From positions 1 through 23,451 of IMG/VR virus record IMGVR_UViG_3300044645_001446: a stretch of 23,451 nt of DNA; one strand, written 5' to 3'. Below are positions 1-5,658 of this stretch, piece by piece (position 1 is the stretch's first letter; each line of letters opens with the position of its first letter). The notes beneath the pieces are model-generated. The model worked only from the letters and a program-made list of their open reading frames with translations. It was not told where the DNA came from and ran no database searches. The translations under genes and the position numbers were made by a program. The DNA is from a virus.

Positions 1-37
1 GGCATCATTGGTCAGCGCCGGCAGGCGTAAGCCTGGC

Positions 38-340
38 TTATGCCACGCGCCGCGGATTCCTGACGGTGTGGCACCTACGGGGCGACGGTGCAGGCTGATC
101 TTTCAACCGTGCAATCACGTTGCTCCAAGTTTCGTATGTTGCGGGCTGCCCGCCGCGGTAGTTACTTCCCCCAACACCAACAATCACGTCAGCCTTTACA
201 AGCTGCTGCATTTGCTGAGCAATGATGTTCGCTGGCGCGACGTGCGCAAGCTCGTCCTGCAGCTGCTCGAGCGTCAGTGGTTGACGCCTAAGCATGCGGG
301 TCATGACGGCGCGCACGTGCTTACGGTCAACGTCAGTCAT
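38..340 (-). CDS. Hypothetical protein, possible winged-helix DNA-binding protein
   Basis: This 100-residue protein is not assigned to a family. Its first 60 residues look helical with the pattern of a winged helix: basic helix (RKHVRAVMTRMLRR), then LTLEQLQDEL, then ANIIAQQMQQLVKADVIVGVG, where the last part would be the recognition helix running into a beta wing. The C-terminal 35 residues are basic and probably disordered. The ATG overlaps the stop of the gene before it in an ATGA junction, which supports this start. It is the last complete gene of the leftward operon in the window. A regulatory role is inferred from the helix pattern only. Confidence 0.6.
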   Translation of the reverse strand: MTDVDRKHVRAVMTRMLRRQPLTLEQLQDELAHVAPANIIAQQMQQLVKADVIVGVGGSNYRGGQPATYETWSNVIARLKDQPAPSPRRCHTVRNPRRVA

Positions 341-534
341 GGCTTCACCCTGGTGGTGGCGGCATCAATGATCGTTGCGTACTTCCCACGGTCGCTAACG
401 ACGCTCACACGCCCAGCTTGAAACCCAAGCCTGAATGCTTTGACCGCATCAGTCGTTGGTGTGATGTCAGCGTCACGTAAGCGCTGATCAATTGTCATGG
501 CAGCGCGTCGATCGGTAGGAAACGGATCGGTCAC
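337..534 (-). CDS. Hypothetical protein, 65 residues
   Basis: No family is recognised. The protein is small, soluble and mixed-charge, with a central segment AVKAFRLGFQAGRVSVV that could be an amphipathic helix. It starts at a GTG that overlaps the upstream stop (GTGA) and ends in an ATGA overlap with the next gene. The gene call therefore rests mainly on tight operon packing. A later in-frame ATG, at residue 13, is an alternative start. Confidence 0.6.
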   Translation of the reverse strand: MTDPFPTDRRAAMTIDQRLRDADITPTTDAVKAFRLGFQAGRVSVVSDRGKYATIIDAATTRVKP

Positions 535-1103
535 GCTGCGGCCCTCATGCGCTCAAGGTGCGCGTTACGTTCAGCCTCAAAGCGTGGATCATGCTGATAA
601 CAAAACTCACTGTCATTCAACGCACTCAACGAGCACGGCTGCCCCTTACGTGGGTACTGCGTCCTAAGCGCGTCACAACGCCGGCCGTGAACCTCACCGC
701 TCTTACGTCGCGTTTCACGCCTGTACTTCGCGTACTCGGGCCCACCGTCACGCTGCTGCTGGCGGCCACCACGCCCATGCTTGTAAGACTTCAGCACCGT
801 CATTTCAATACGGTCACGCGCCTGCAACCCAAGACGCTGCCACGCATTACTTATTGACGACGCGCAAGACGACTGCGACGAATACCCAACCCGAACGTAA
901 ACGCTCTTAGCAAGCTCATTGATGCTCTGCCCTCGCATGTGAGCGGCATGCAACGCCCTCAACTGCGTGTCAGTGAGTTTGCAACCAACACCAGGTGCTC
1001 GACCACCACCACGCTTCACAGTCAACGGTGTGTCGCACCACTCGCACACACCACGCTCAGTAAGGCCAGTGCGCTCACGGCACGTAGGGCAGTAGTCCTT
1101 CAT
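531..1103 (-). CDS. Zinc-ribbon and HTH protein with C-terminal Cys/His domain
   Basis: This 190-residue protein has three visible parts. Residues 5-23 hold two Cys-x2-Cys pairs (C5, C8, C20, C23), a likely zinc ribbon. Residues 42-95 read as a helix-turn-helix (LTDTQLRALHAAHMRGQSI, then a second helix near ISNAWQRLGL). Residues 143-171 hold C143, C157, C168 and H171 in a Cys-x13-Cys-x10-Cys-x2-His pattern resembling the DUF5763-type domain. The ATG at 1103 is chosen over an earlier frame extension because it sits in an ATGA overlap with the 59-residue gene upstream. A sequence-specific DNA-binding regulator is the likely role, but no target is visible. Confidence 0.75.
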   Translation of the reverse strand: MKDYCPTCRERTGLTERGVCEWCDTPLTVKRGGGRAPGVGCKLTDTQLRALHAAHMRGQSINELAKSVYVRVGYSSQSSCASSISNAWQRLGLQARDRIEMTVLKSYKHGRGGRQQQRDGGPEYAKYRRETRRKSGEVHGRRCDALRTQYPRKGQPCSLSALNDSEFCYQHDPRFEAERNAHLERMRAAA

Positions 1104-1279
1104 GCCGCGTCCTGATGCTTCTTCAACCACTTCAACCGAGTTATCTCAGCCGACGCTTGCGACTCACTCAACCCATGATCATCCGGCAACTGCTCATTCA
1201 ACACTTCAAGCTTCAACTTACGCAACAACCATTCTTGCTTTCCAGTTGCAGGCCCATGCGGCCAACCAGCCCAACTCAT
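1100..1279 (-). CDS. Small hypothetical protein, 59 residues
   Basis: This short gene fills what would otherwise be a gap of about 170 bases. It begins at an ATG overlapping the stop of the upstream gene (ATGA) and its TGA overlaps the ATG of the downstream one, exactly the local packing style. The product begins MSWAGWPHGPATGKQEWLLR and later has LSESQASAEITRLKWLKKH. The combination of TGKQ, then L-S-x-x-Q-A-S-x-x-I-x-x-L, is reminiscent of small DUF3072-like proteins, but the resemblance is weak. It has no membrane segment or signal peptide. Confidence 0.65.
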   Translation of the reverse strand: MSWAGWPHGPATGKQEWLLRKLKLEVLNEQLPDDHGLSESQASAEITRLKWLKKHQDAA

Positions 1280-1494
1280 GCCCTGTCCTGCCTGACCAGC
1301 AACTCAACAGTGCCAGGTGTGCAACCAATGCGATGCAACCCGCGCCTGAAACCTCGAGCGTCACCAAGCTCCTGTTGAAACTCAGCAAACGTCATCATGC
1401 TTTCGCGCATGCGCTTCACGTCCTCGTAACGAACCCAAGCGCCCTCGGGATTCTCGTCAAACCCACCGCGCGTTGTTGATCGGTAACGCTTCAT
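1276..1494 (-). CDS. Hypothetical protein with GFRRGL motif
   Basis: The product is 72 residues from the ATG at 1494, which overlaps the upstream stop as GGATGA. A GTG two codons earlier is possible but less well placed. Its C-terminal half carries RGFRRGLHRIGCTPGTVELL. This aligns without gaps with RGYRRGLREAGLPDWQIGKL in the product of the gene at 5655-5957, and the preceding 15 residues also follow a similar pattern, so the two may be paralogues. The motif looks like a short helical hairpin. No function is known to me. Confidence 0.65.
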   Translation of the reverse strand: MKRYRSTTRGGFDENPEGAWVRYEDVKRMRESMMTFAEFQQELGDARGFRRGLHRIGCTPGTVELLVRQDRA

Positions 1495-1793
1495 CCCCAC
1501 AACCCCGATGGCATGCCCTCACGCCAGTCAACCTCACTAACACGATCACGCTCGCGCTCATGCTCACGCATCAAGTCAATAACAGGGCTCATAAGGAACA
1601 AGCCGACGATCACGTCCGGCGCCGTTGCACACAACTGCGGCATGCTCACCGGCTTTGCGTACCCAATGTCAATGACGTTCAAGCCCGCATGACCGATCGG
1701 CCACACCTGCAGATAGAAGCCGTGCTCATCAAATACTTCGTCGTAGCCGCATAGCGCCTCGAGCCCGCACCTACGCTGCTGAATACGGCTCAT
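1491..1793 (-). CDS. Hypothetical protein, 100 residues
   Basis: No family is recognised. The sequence has a mixed alpha/beta look with a hydrophobic core segment (APDVIVGLFLMSPVIDLM, about residues 58-75) followed by a strongly charged helix with HERERDR. The hydrophobic stretch is short and interrupted by Asp and Pro, so a membrane span is unlikely. The ATG overlaps the stop of the IS110-like gene upstream (ATGA), and the stop overlaps the next ATG. The product is translationally coupled to both. Confidence 0.6.
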   Translation of the reverse strand: MSRIQQRRCGLEALCGYDEVFDEHGFYLQVWPIGHAGLNVIDIGYAKPVSMPQLCATAPDVIVGLFLMSPVIDLMREHERERDRVSEVDWREGMPSGLWG

Positions 1794-2533
1794 TGCGTAG
1801 CCATCAAAGACGCAGCCGGCATAGCAACAACAAAGTTGCCCTGATCACCAACAACCTGCAACTTTCGCTCGTTGTAAAGGTCCTTCAACAACTCCTTCAT
1901 CATCCTGCGCTTAGCCATCGCGTGCTTATGCCCATCACTTAACCGCGACCCAGCAAGCGCCGGCTTACCTGACGGCCCGCAACGCTTGCAATCAACAACA
2001 TGCACACGATCGGCATACTGCGCACGGCACTCGTCGTACAACACCCTGTACGGGCTCGCGTCATGCAAATCGGTTGCAACAGCCTTGACGCAGCTCTCGG
2101 TAATCAGCCAGGCACGCATTTTCGCGTCGTGATTCCAAGCTGCCCGCTCACCCCTTTGCTTACGTTGATCTGGCGCAAGGCCGCAGTACTTCCACAGCTC
2201 AGCAGGCCCACGTCGATAACGCTCCTCAGCCTCGTTGTAAATCGGGTCACCGAGCGCGGCAAGCAAACGCCCCATCTGCTTGAAGCCCAGGCCCTTAGTG
2301 CGCTTTACGAAGTCACCTAGCGGATGAGTTTTCATTGCGCGTTCTAGCTGCCCAACAGCATGCTTTTCTAACGCTTGAAGCTGCGTTGCCGCCGCCTGCC
2401 ACGCTTCGATCGGTACGCCTTCTGCTTCCAAGCTACGCACGCGATTATCTTGCGCGATACGTAGCCCTTCAATGTCGTTTACGAACTCGGCCCACAGTTG
2501 CAAACCTGCTTGTGCTGCGTTGTAGTCACTCAT
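1790..2533 (-). CDS. IS110-family transposase C-terminal-domain-like protein
   Basis: The 247 residues split into a helical, probably coiled-coil first third (about 1-75) and a region resembling the C-terminal domain of IS110/IS116 transposases (Transposase_20). The helix-hairpin-helix-like part is GLGFKQMGRLLAALGDP (81-97). It is followed by LWKYCGLAPDQRKQRG (113-128), SPYRVLYDECRAQY (160-173) and GHKHAMAKRRMMKELLKDLY (201-220). A CxxC insertion lies at 182-185. The usual N-terminal DEDD nuclease domain is absent, and the gene is shorter than typical IS110 transposases of over 300 residues. Where active relatives have a Ser-Gly in the Tnp domain, this protein appears to read Arg-Gly, so catalysis may be lost. 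A start with an AAAGGGGCAG ribosome site overlaps the repeat gene upstream. It could be a domesticated DNA- or RNA-binding protein. Confidence 0.7.
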   Translation of the reverse strand: MSDYNAAQAGLQLWAEFVNDIEGLRIAQDNRVRSLEAEGVPIEAWQAAATQLQALEKHAVGQLERAMKTHPLGDFVKRTKGLGFKQMGRLLAALGDPIYNEAEERYRRGPAELWKYCGLAPDQRKQRGERAAWNHDAKMRAWLITESCVKAVATDLHDASPYRVLYDECRAQYADRVHVVDCKRCGPSGKPALAGSRLSDGHKHAMAKRRMMKELLKDLYNERKLQVVGDQGNFVVAMPAASLMATQ

Positions 2534-2964
2534 TGCTGCCCCTTTATTTGGTTATCAAAAGTGTTGCCGCAAGCGATTTCACCGTGGTCATCGCAATCGG
2601 TCTGGCTTGCGGCAAAATGGTTGCTACGAGCGTTGGCGGCCTGGTTATCGTGCAAACCTTGACTCGTAGCAAGATGGTTCACGCAGGCGTCCCAACTATG
2701 GTTATCGCTTGCACCGTGGCCTGCGCGAAGATTGAGCCCGACGGCGGGAGGTAAATCGCAAACGCATGAGGCGTGGCCGTCGGGAAGATGGTTGCTACGA
2801 GCGATACAGCGCTGGTTATCGGCCGTAAATTGGCTCGTAGCAAGATGGTTGCCGGAAGCGTTGGTGTGTTGGTCATCGACATCAGACTGGCTTCCGGCAA
2901 AATGAACGGCAACACGCCGCGACGCACGATCTATGGATCTCGATCCTGATTTGGTCGCGGTCAT
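2530..2964 (-). CDS. Repeat protein encoded by palindromic 57-bp units
   Basis: This is a 144-residue ORF with ATGA overlaps at both ends, so it sits in the operon like a normal gene. After about 20 basic residues it consists of six consecutive 19-residue repeats with consensus A-x-S-Q-x3-D-N-Q-x3-A-x-S-N-H-L, then a truncated end (DNQIKGQQ). Repeat 3 keeps its length but loses most of the consensus (for example LPPAV). No family is recognised, and there is no signal peptide or membrane span. Each repeat is encoded by a DNA palindrome, so the open frame may be secondary to a nucleic-acid function, or both may be selected. The Asp, Asn, Gln and His positions could bind metal or nucleic acid, but that is speculation. 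Confidence 0.6.
   Translation of the reverse strand: MTATKSGSRSIDRASRRVAVHFAGSQSDVDDQHTNASGNHLATSQFTADNQRCIARSNHLPDGHASCVCDLPPAVGLNLRAGHGASDNHSWDACVNHLATSQGLHDNQAANARSNHFAASQTDCDDHGEIACGNTFDNQIKGQQ
2564..2900 (-). repeat. Six tandem 57-bp hairpin units with covarying stems
   Basis: Units occupy 2849-2900, 2792-2843, 2735-2786, 2678-2729, 2621-2672 and 2564-2615, separated by 5-nt linkers (usually CCATC or CCATT on the minus strand). Each is an 11-nt arm, a 30-nt loop and the complementary 11-nt arm. In five units the loop is 11 nt, an 8-nt core CGATAACC or CGATGACC, then 11 nt. The loop begins with CA and the part after the core begins with A and ends with C. Stems are perfect in three units. 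In two the only deviation becomes G-U in a minus-strand RNA, and in one (2735-2786) nine of eleven pairs hold and the core is displaced 6 nt. Arm sequences differ between units while pairing is kept, so structure rather than sequence is conserved. Confidence 0.9.
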
Positions 2965-3377
2965 GCTGCCTCGCTTGATTGGGCGCGCAACTCACCAACA
3001 GTGCAGCAACCCGAAACTTGAAGATCACGCAACAACACAACAAACCCATCACGCTTCGCTGCACTAGCCGCAATCTGACCGTCATACTCCGCAACAATCA
3101 TTGCCAAATCATCAGCAGTGCAATCAGCAAGAAACTTGTTGACAAACGGCGCAACGACAGGAAACGCAGCCCACTTACTCTTGCCAGCCGCACCTTGTGA
3201 CGGCGCAGACACATTGCGCACGTTTCGCTGCGACCACTTCACACGCTCAGTCATCGCCCACAACAAAAAATCGTCATCAACCAACGGGGCAAGCATTAGT
3301 GCTCGAGCAGCAACCACAGCGGGCTCCGACTCATCGCCCCTAAGCATAATGGTGCCAATTGCATCATCGACGTTCAT
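2961..3377 (-). CDS. Hypothetical protein, 138 residues
   Basis: No family is recognised. The ATG at 3377 overlaps the stop of the Rpf-like gene (ATGA) and is preferred to an in-frame extension that would run through that gene. The N-terminal half contains acidic helices (DESEPAVVAARALMLAPL, then DDDFLLWAMTERVKW). The middle is polar with a GAAGKSKW segment, which is not a Walker A motif because it lacks the GxxxxGK spacing. The C-terminal third is helical and ends in CCTVGELRAQ. The stop overlaps the start of the hairpin-repeat gene, so the two are translationally coupled. Confidence 0.6.
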   Translation of the reverse strand: MNVDDAIGTIMLRGDESEPAVVAARALMLAPLVDDDFLLWAMTERVKWSQRNVRNVSAPSQGAAGKSKWAAFPVVAPFVNKFLADCTADDLAMIVAEYDGQIAASAAKRDGFVVLLRDLQVSGCCTVGELRAQSSEAA

Positions 3378-3730
3378 CGGATACGGCTCCAACAAGCCCA
3401 CGCCGAATACCCGACGCGCCGAGCAACGATATTTGCGACCTGCATCTGCTGCCGCCACGTCGCCTGCCCAGCATTGTTAGGAAAGCCGCGAGGCTTAAAG
3501 CCATCCCAAGTCGCATGATAAAAGCCCAAGCCGCCCTGATACGTCGGCCCAGGATGACTCCAACGAACACCCCAAGCGCCGCGCCCTGGCTGCTCACAGC
3601 GCCCCATCTTCACCCAAAGCTGCCAATGCGCTGGCATCTTCGCGTCAGCACTACCGGCCATTAGCGCCGCGGCAAGCAGCCCCAACACAAACGCCTTCAT
3701 TGCCCGTTGCCCAATCAAAACACTACTCAT
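3374..3730 (-). CDS. Secreted Rpf-like transglycosylase
   Basis: From the ATG at 3730 the product is 118 residues. Residues 11-30 form a signal peptide (MKAFVLGLLAAALMAGSADA, likely cleaved after ADA). Residues 36-118 match the transglycosylase-like domain of resuscitation-promoting factors: W, then GRCEQPG (the Glu at 46 is the expected catalytic acid), YQGGLGFYHATWDGF, and the closing QQMQVANIVARRVGYSAW. Such domains cut the glycan strand of peptidoglycan and are typical of Actinobacteria and their phages. An AGGGGA ribosome site precedes two adjacent ATGs (3733 and 3730), and the ATG at 3700 is a third option. It is encoded far from the lysis block, so it may act on the wall from outside, either in wall remodelling during infection or as an accessory lysin. 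Confidence 0.8.
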   Translation of the reverse strand: MSSVLIGQRAMKAFVLGLLAAALMAGSADAKMPAHWQLWVKMGRCEQPGRGAWGVRWSHPGPTYQGGLGFYHATWDGFKPRGFPNNAGQATWRQQMQVANIVARRVGYSAWACWSRIR

Positions 3731-3842
3731 CATCAGTTCCCCTGTCGTATTCGTATTGCAGTTCAAGTTCACGCTCATGCGCTTCATCAGCATCATCAGC
3801 CGCCGCAATCGACGCGGCCTCATCCCAATCGTCGTCAGTCAT
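3723..3842 (-). CDS. Very acidic 39-residue protein
   Basis: This short ORF bridges the HNH gene and the Rpf-like gene, overlapping each by 8 bases. A GGGAAGG ribosome site lies just before its ATG. The product begins MTDDDWDEAASIAAADDADE and ends DRGTDDE, with roughly half its residues Asp, Glu or Ala. A strongly negative small protein could mimic DNA or bind a basic partner, but no family is recognised. It could also be a simple coupling peptide that lets ribosomes reach the next gene. Confidence 0.5.
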   Translation of the reverse strand: MTDDDWDEAASIAAADDADEAHERELELQYEYDRGTDDE

Positions 3843-4140
3843 TACGCCTTCCCGTTATTTGGCGCCTCGCTGCCTCAATGCCCCCAGCAACCGTGACGGC
3901 GCTCAGCTGCTCGGCAAGACTCAAATACGGGAGCAAGTCGAGCTCATGGGAATCAAACTTGTTGTGACACTCCCTACACAATTCAACAATCGCGTCAGCG
4001 TGCTCCCCACCATTCGGAGCCATCGACCTCGGAATGACATGCGCAGCATCAATCGGCGGCGAACCAGTCCGACACACACGGCACCTGCCAGCATCCGTCA
4101 CCTTTTGCCTAGCTTCAGCCCAATTACGATGCCTCGCCAT
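3835..4140 (-). CDS. HNH endonuclease
   Basis: This is a 101-residue HNH-family protein. Zinc-binding Cys pairs are C20-x2-C23 and C55-x2-C58. The catalytic beta-beta-alpha core is IDAAHVIPRS (H34) followed by DAIVELCRECHNKFD (H59, N60). The ATG at 4140 overlaps the upstream stop and gives the usual compact length; an earlier ATG, at 4155, is less likely. Free-standing HNH proteins in phages may be homing enzymes, or help terminase when they sit near packaging genes. This one lies in the early region among small genes, so its role is open. Confidence 0.85.
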   Translation of the reverse strand: MARHRNWAEARQKVTDAGRCRVCRTGSPPIDAAHVIPRSMAPNGGEHADAIVELCRECHNKFDSHELDLLPYLSLAEQLSAVTVAGGIEAARRQITGRRND

Positions 4141-4432
4141 CAGACACCCCCTCATCAGCCCTCGTCAACAACTGTTCGGCAGTGACGGCCGACACAGGCA
4201 CCCCACCAGCCCGCGCCAACCGCCACGCCCTCAACCGAACTACCTCCCACCGCGTCTGACCCGTGACGCGCGCGGCAAGTTCTGTCGCATGCGCAAACTC
4301 AAAGCCCTGCACGTCAGCGTCAACCATCCCAACAGCTGGCGGATACTTGCTTACTCTACAGTCCAGGCCATCGCAAACGACCCAGCGTTCTTGCACCGGC
4401 TTATCCTTACGTTCAGCTTTCTTACGACGCAT
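4124..4432 (-). CDS. Hypothetical protein, 102 residues
   Basis: The true start is taken as the ATG at 4432, inside the end of the IHF-like gene, because the upstream frame extension would overlap that gene much further. The N-terminus is very basic (MRRKKAERKDK). A middle part with WVVCDGLDCRVSKYPPAVG carries two Cys six residues apart, and the C-terminal half is helical (TRWEVVRLRAWRLARAG, then VTAEQLLTRADEG). The helical part could be an HTH. No family is recognised. Confidence 0.6.
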   Translation of the reverse strand: MRRKKAERKDKPVQERWVVCDGLDCRVSKYPPAVGMVDADVQGFEFAHATELAARVTGQTRWEVVRLRAWRLARAGGVPVSAVTAEQLLTRADEGVSDGEAS

Positions 4433-4700
4433 CAGCAACCACACCCTTCTGACGCTCAGTAAGGTCACTGACGCGCTTATGACCGTTAATTTCAAGACGC
4501 CTTAGCAGCCTATCAACGCGCACAGGCCCAACACGATCACGTGTCATAAGCAACGTGCGCAGCACAATGCTTTGCGCGCGCTCATCCCACAAAGCATCAC
4601 CAAGCAACAAGCGTCCGTCACGCAGCTCACGCTTCACGTCAGCGGCAGCAAACCTCACCACGTTAGCTTGCTCAAGTGCTTTCATTTGCTGCTCACGCAT
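4422..4700 (-). CDS. Actinobacterial-type integration host factor-like protein
   Basis: The 92-residue product follows the layout of mycobacterial and Streptomyces IHF (mIHF/sIHF): an N-terminal helix (ALEQANVVRFAAADVKREL), a DGRLLLGDAL loop, a middle helix ending LLMTRDRVGPVRVDRLLRRL, then a C-terminal helix with HKRVSDLTERQK. The G-x-V-R-x-D/A-x-x-L-L/M-x-x-L segment is the helix-two-turn-helix element that contacts DNA backbone in this family. Family members bend DNA and assist integration, replication or transcription control. The ATG at 4700 overlaps the upstream gene by 8 bases; residue 6 is an alternative start. This family is confined to Actinobacteria, so it is one of the best host clues here. 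Confidence 0.75.
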   Translation of the reverse strand: MREQQMKALEQANVVRFAAADVKRELRDGRLLLGDALWDERAQSIVLRTLLMTRDRVGPVRVDRLLRRLEINGHKRVSDLTERQKGVVADAS

Positions 4701-5658
4701 TGCTCGCCTTAATGTAGTCGCGGATCTCAGTCAACGTCACGGCCCACTGCTCACGGCCCGACGCGGTAGTGCCCTCGAAGCAGGCGATCGCAGCGTCAAT
4801 CACATCATCGTCAAGCAGCCTGTCGAGAGGGTCGCAACGTTGCGACTCTTCTTTCGGCAGTTCGTATTTCTCTCGCAGGTCACGCGCACCGAGCGTTTCA
4901 ACGTCTGCTAGTGCCTCCTCAACCGTTACTTCGTTAGCACCAAGCGCGCGCAAAGGAATCGCAAACTTTGACGGGCCCGCAACGGCTAGCTGCCGCGGAT
5001 CAACGCCACCATCAAGCACATACAGCTGCCAAATCTGCGCCATCCTAAAGAAGTTGCTGCGCGTCAACGTGATCTCAGGGCTCGCCAAGAACTCAGCAAG
5101 TGATTCGTAGCCCAGGTCAGTCCAGCTTTTGTCGCGGCTAATGTCGTGGCATGCCTGCGCAACGGCGCTGAGCGCAAGCCGTGACGCCGACAAGCCCTCG
5201 AGCAGTCGGTTGTACTGATCCTGCGCGACGTTCGTAACAATCTCACCCTCGGTCGTCAACGCCTGCCCGCCCGTGGCAAACACAACGTCCTCAAAGGCTC
5301 TGTGCTGCACGGTAGTGTTGTGTGCCGTCTTCGTAACCCGCGCCGTAAACCGATGCCCCTGCAGCTGATGCAAAGCGTTAAACACGCCGCGCGCATCAGT
5401 CTCATTCACGCCCATACGCTGCCCCCACTCAACCCACTTGCGATTAGCGGCCTGATCGAGCACGAAAGCGTCGTCGGGATCGGCGCCGAGCCGTCGCATT
5501 TCGCGCAGCTGCCGGCCACCGCTCGTTTCACTCAAGAACCTCCCCCACCAACCACCGGCCTTGCGAGGCACAACCGCAACCTCAGTCAATGTCACCAGGT
5601 GGTCGCCGTCAGGCACGATGCCGTCTTGAATTGCGGCAACCTGCTCAGGCAAGCTCAT
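4693..5658 (-). CDS. Putative DNA-binding protein with HTH-like domain
   Basis: The 321 residues appear to have two domains. Residues 1-130 are beta-rich (DHLVTLTEVAVVPRKAGGWW, then GHRFTARVTKTAHNTTVQHR) and could be an OB-like fold. Around residues 175-235 there is a pattern seen in ParB-type or KfrA-like HTH proteins: SWTDLGYESLAEFL, TRSNFFRMAQIWQLYV, and DPRQLAVAGPSKFAIPLRAL. The final 60 residues are acidic helices. No exact family is recognised. A role in replication, partition or regulation is plausible by content. The ATG overlaps the upstream stop, and the stop overlaps the start of the IHF-like gene, so both DNA-binding proteins would be made together. Confidence 0.65.
   Translation of the reverse strand: MSLPEQVAAIQDGIVPDGDHLVTLTEVAVVPRKAGGWWGRFLSETSGGRQLREMRRLGADPDDAFVLDQAANRKWVEWGQRMGVNETDARGVFNALHQLQGHRFTARVTKTAHNTTVQHRAFEDVVFATGGQALTTEGEIVTNVAQDQYNRLLEGLSASRLALSAVAQACHDISRDKSWTDLGYESLAEFLASPEITLTRSNFFRMAQIWQLYVLDGGVDPRQLAVAGPSKFAIPLRALGANEVTVEEALADVETLGARDLREKYELPKEESQRCDPLDRLLDDDVIDAAIACFEGTTASGREQWAVTLTEIRDYIKASNA

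Noticed and set aside
1-37. Start of another minus-strand gene at the left edge (ATG ATG at 3-8)
   Set aside because: Only two codons are in the window and there is no clear ribosome site, so it cannot be supported.
1790-2533. A complete IS110 insertion sequence
   Set aside because: The protein lacks the N-terminal DEDD domain, the gene is coupled to its neighbours by overlaps on both sides, and no element ends or non-coding flanks are present.
2564-2900. CRISPR array
   Set aside because: The units are not identical direct repeats with unique spacers. The inverted arms vary, period is constant at 57 including loops, and no cas gene is present.
8-4911. Numerous plus-strand ORFs of 60 to 160 codons in the left half
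   Set aside because: They lie opposite minus-strand genes with better start sites and overlaps, have low-complexity or unfamily-like products and no ribosome sites.
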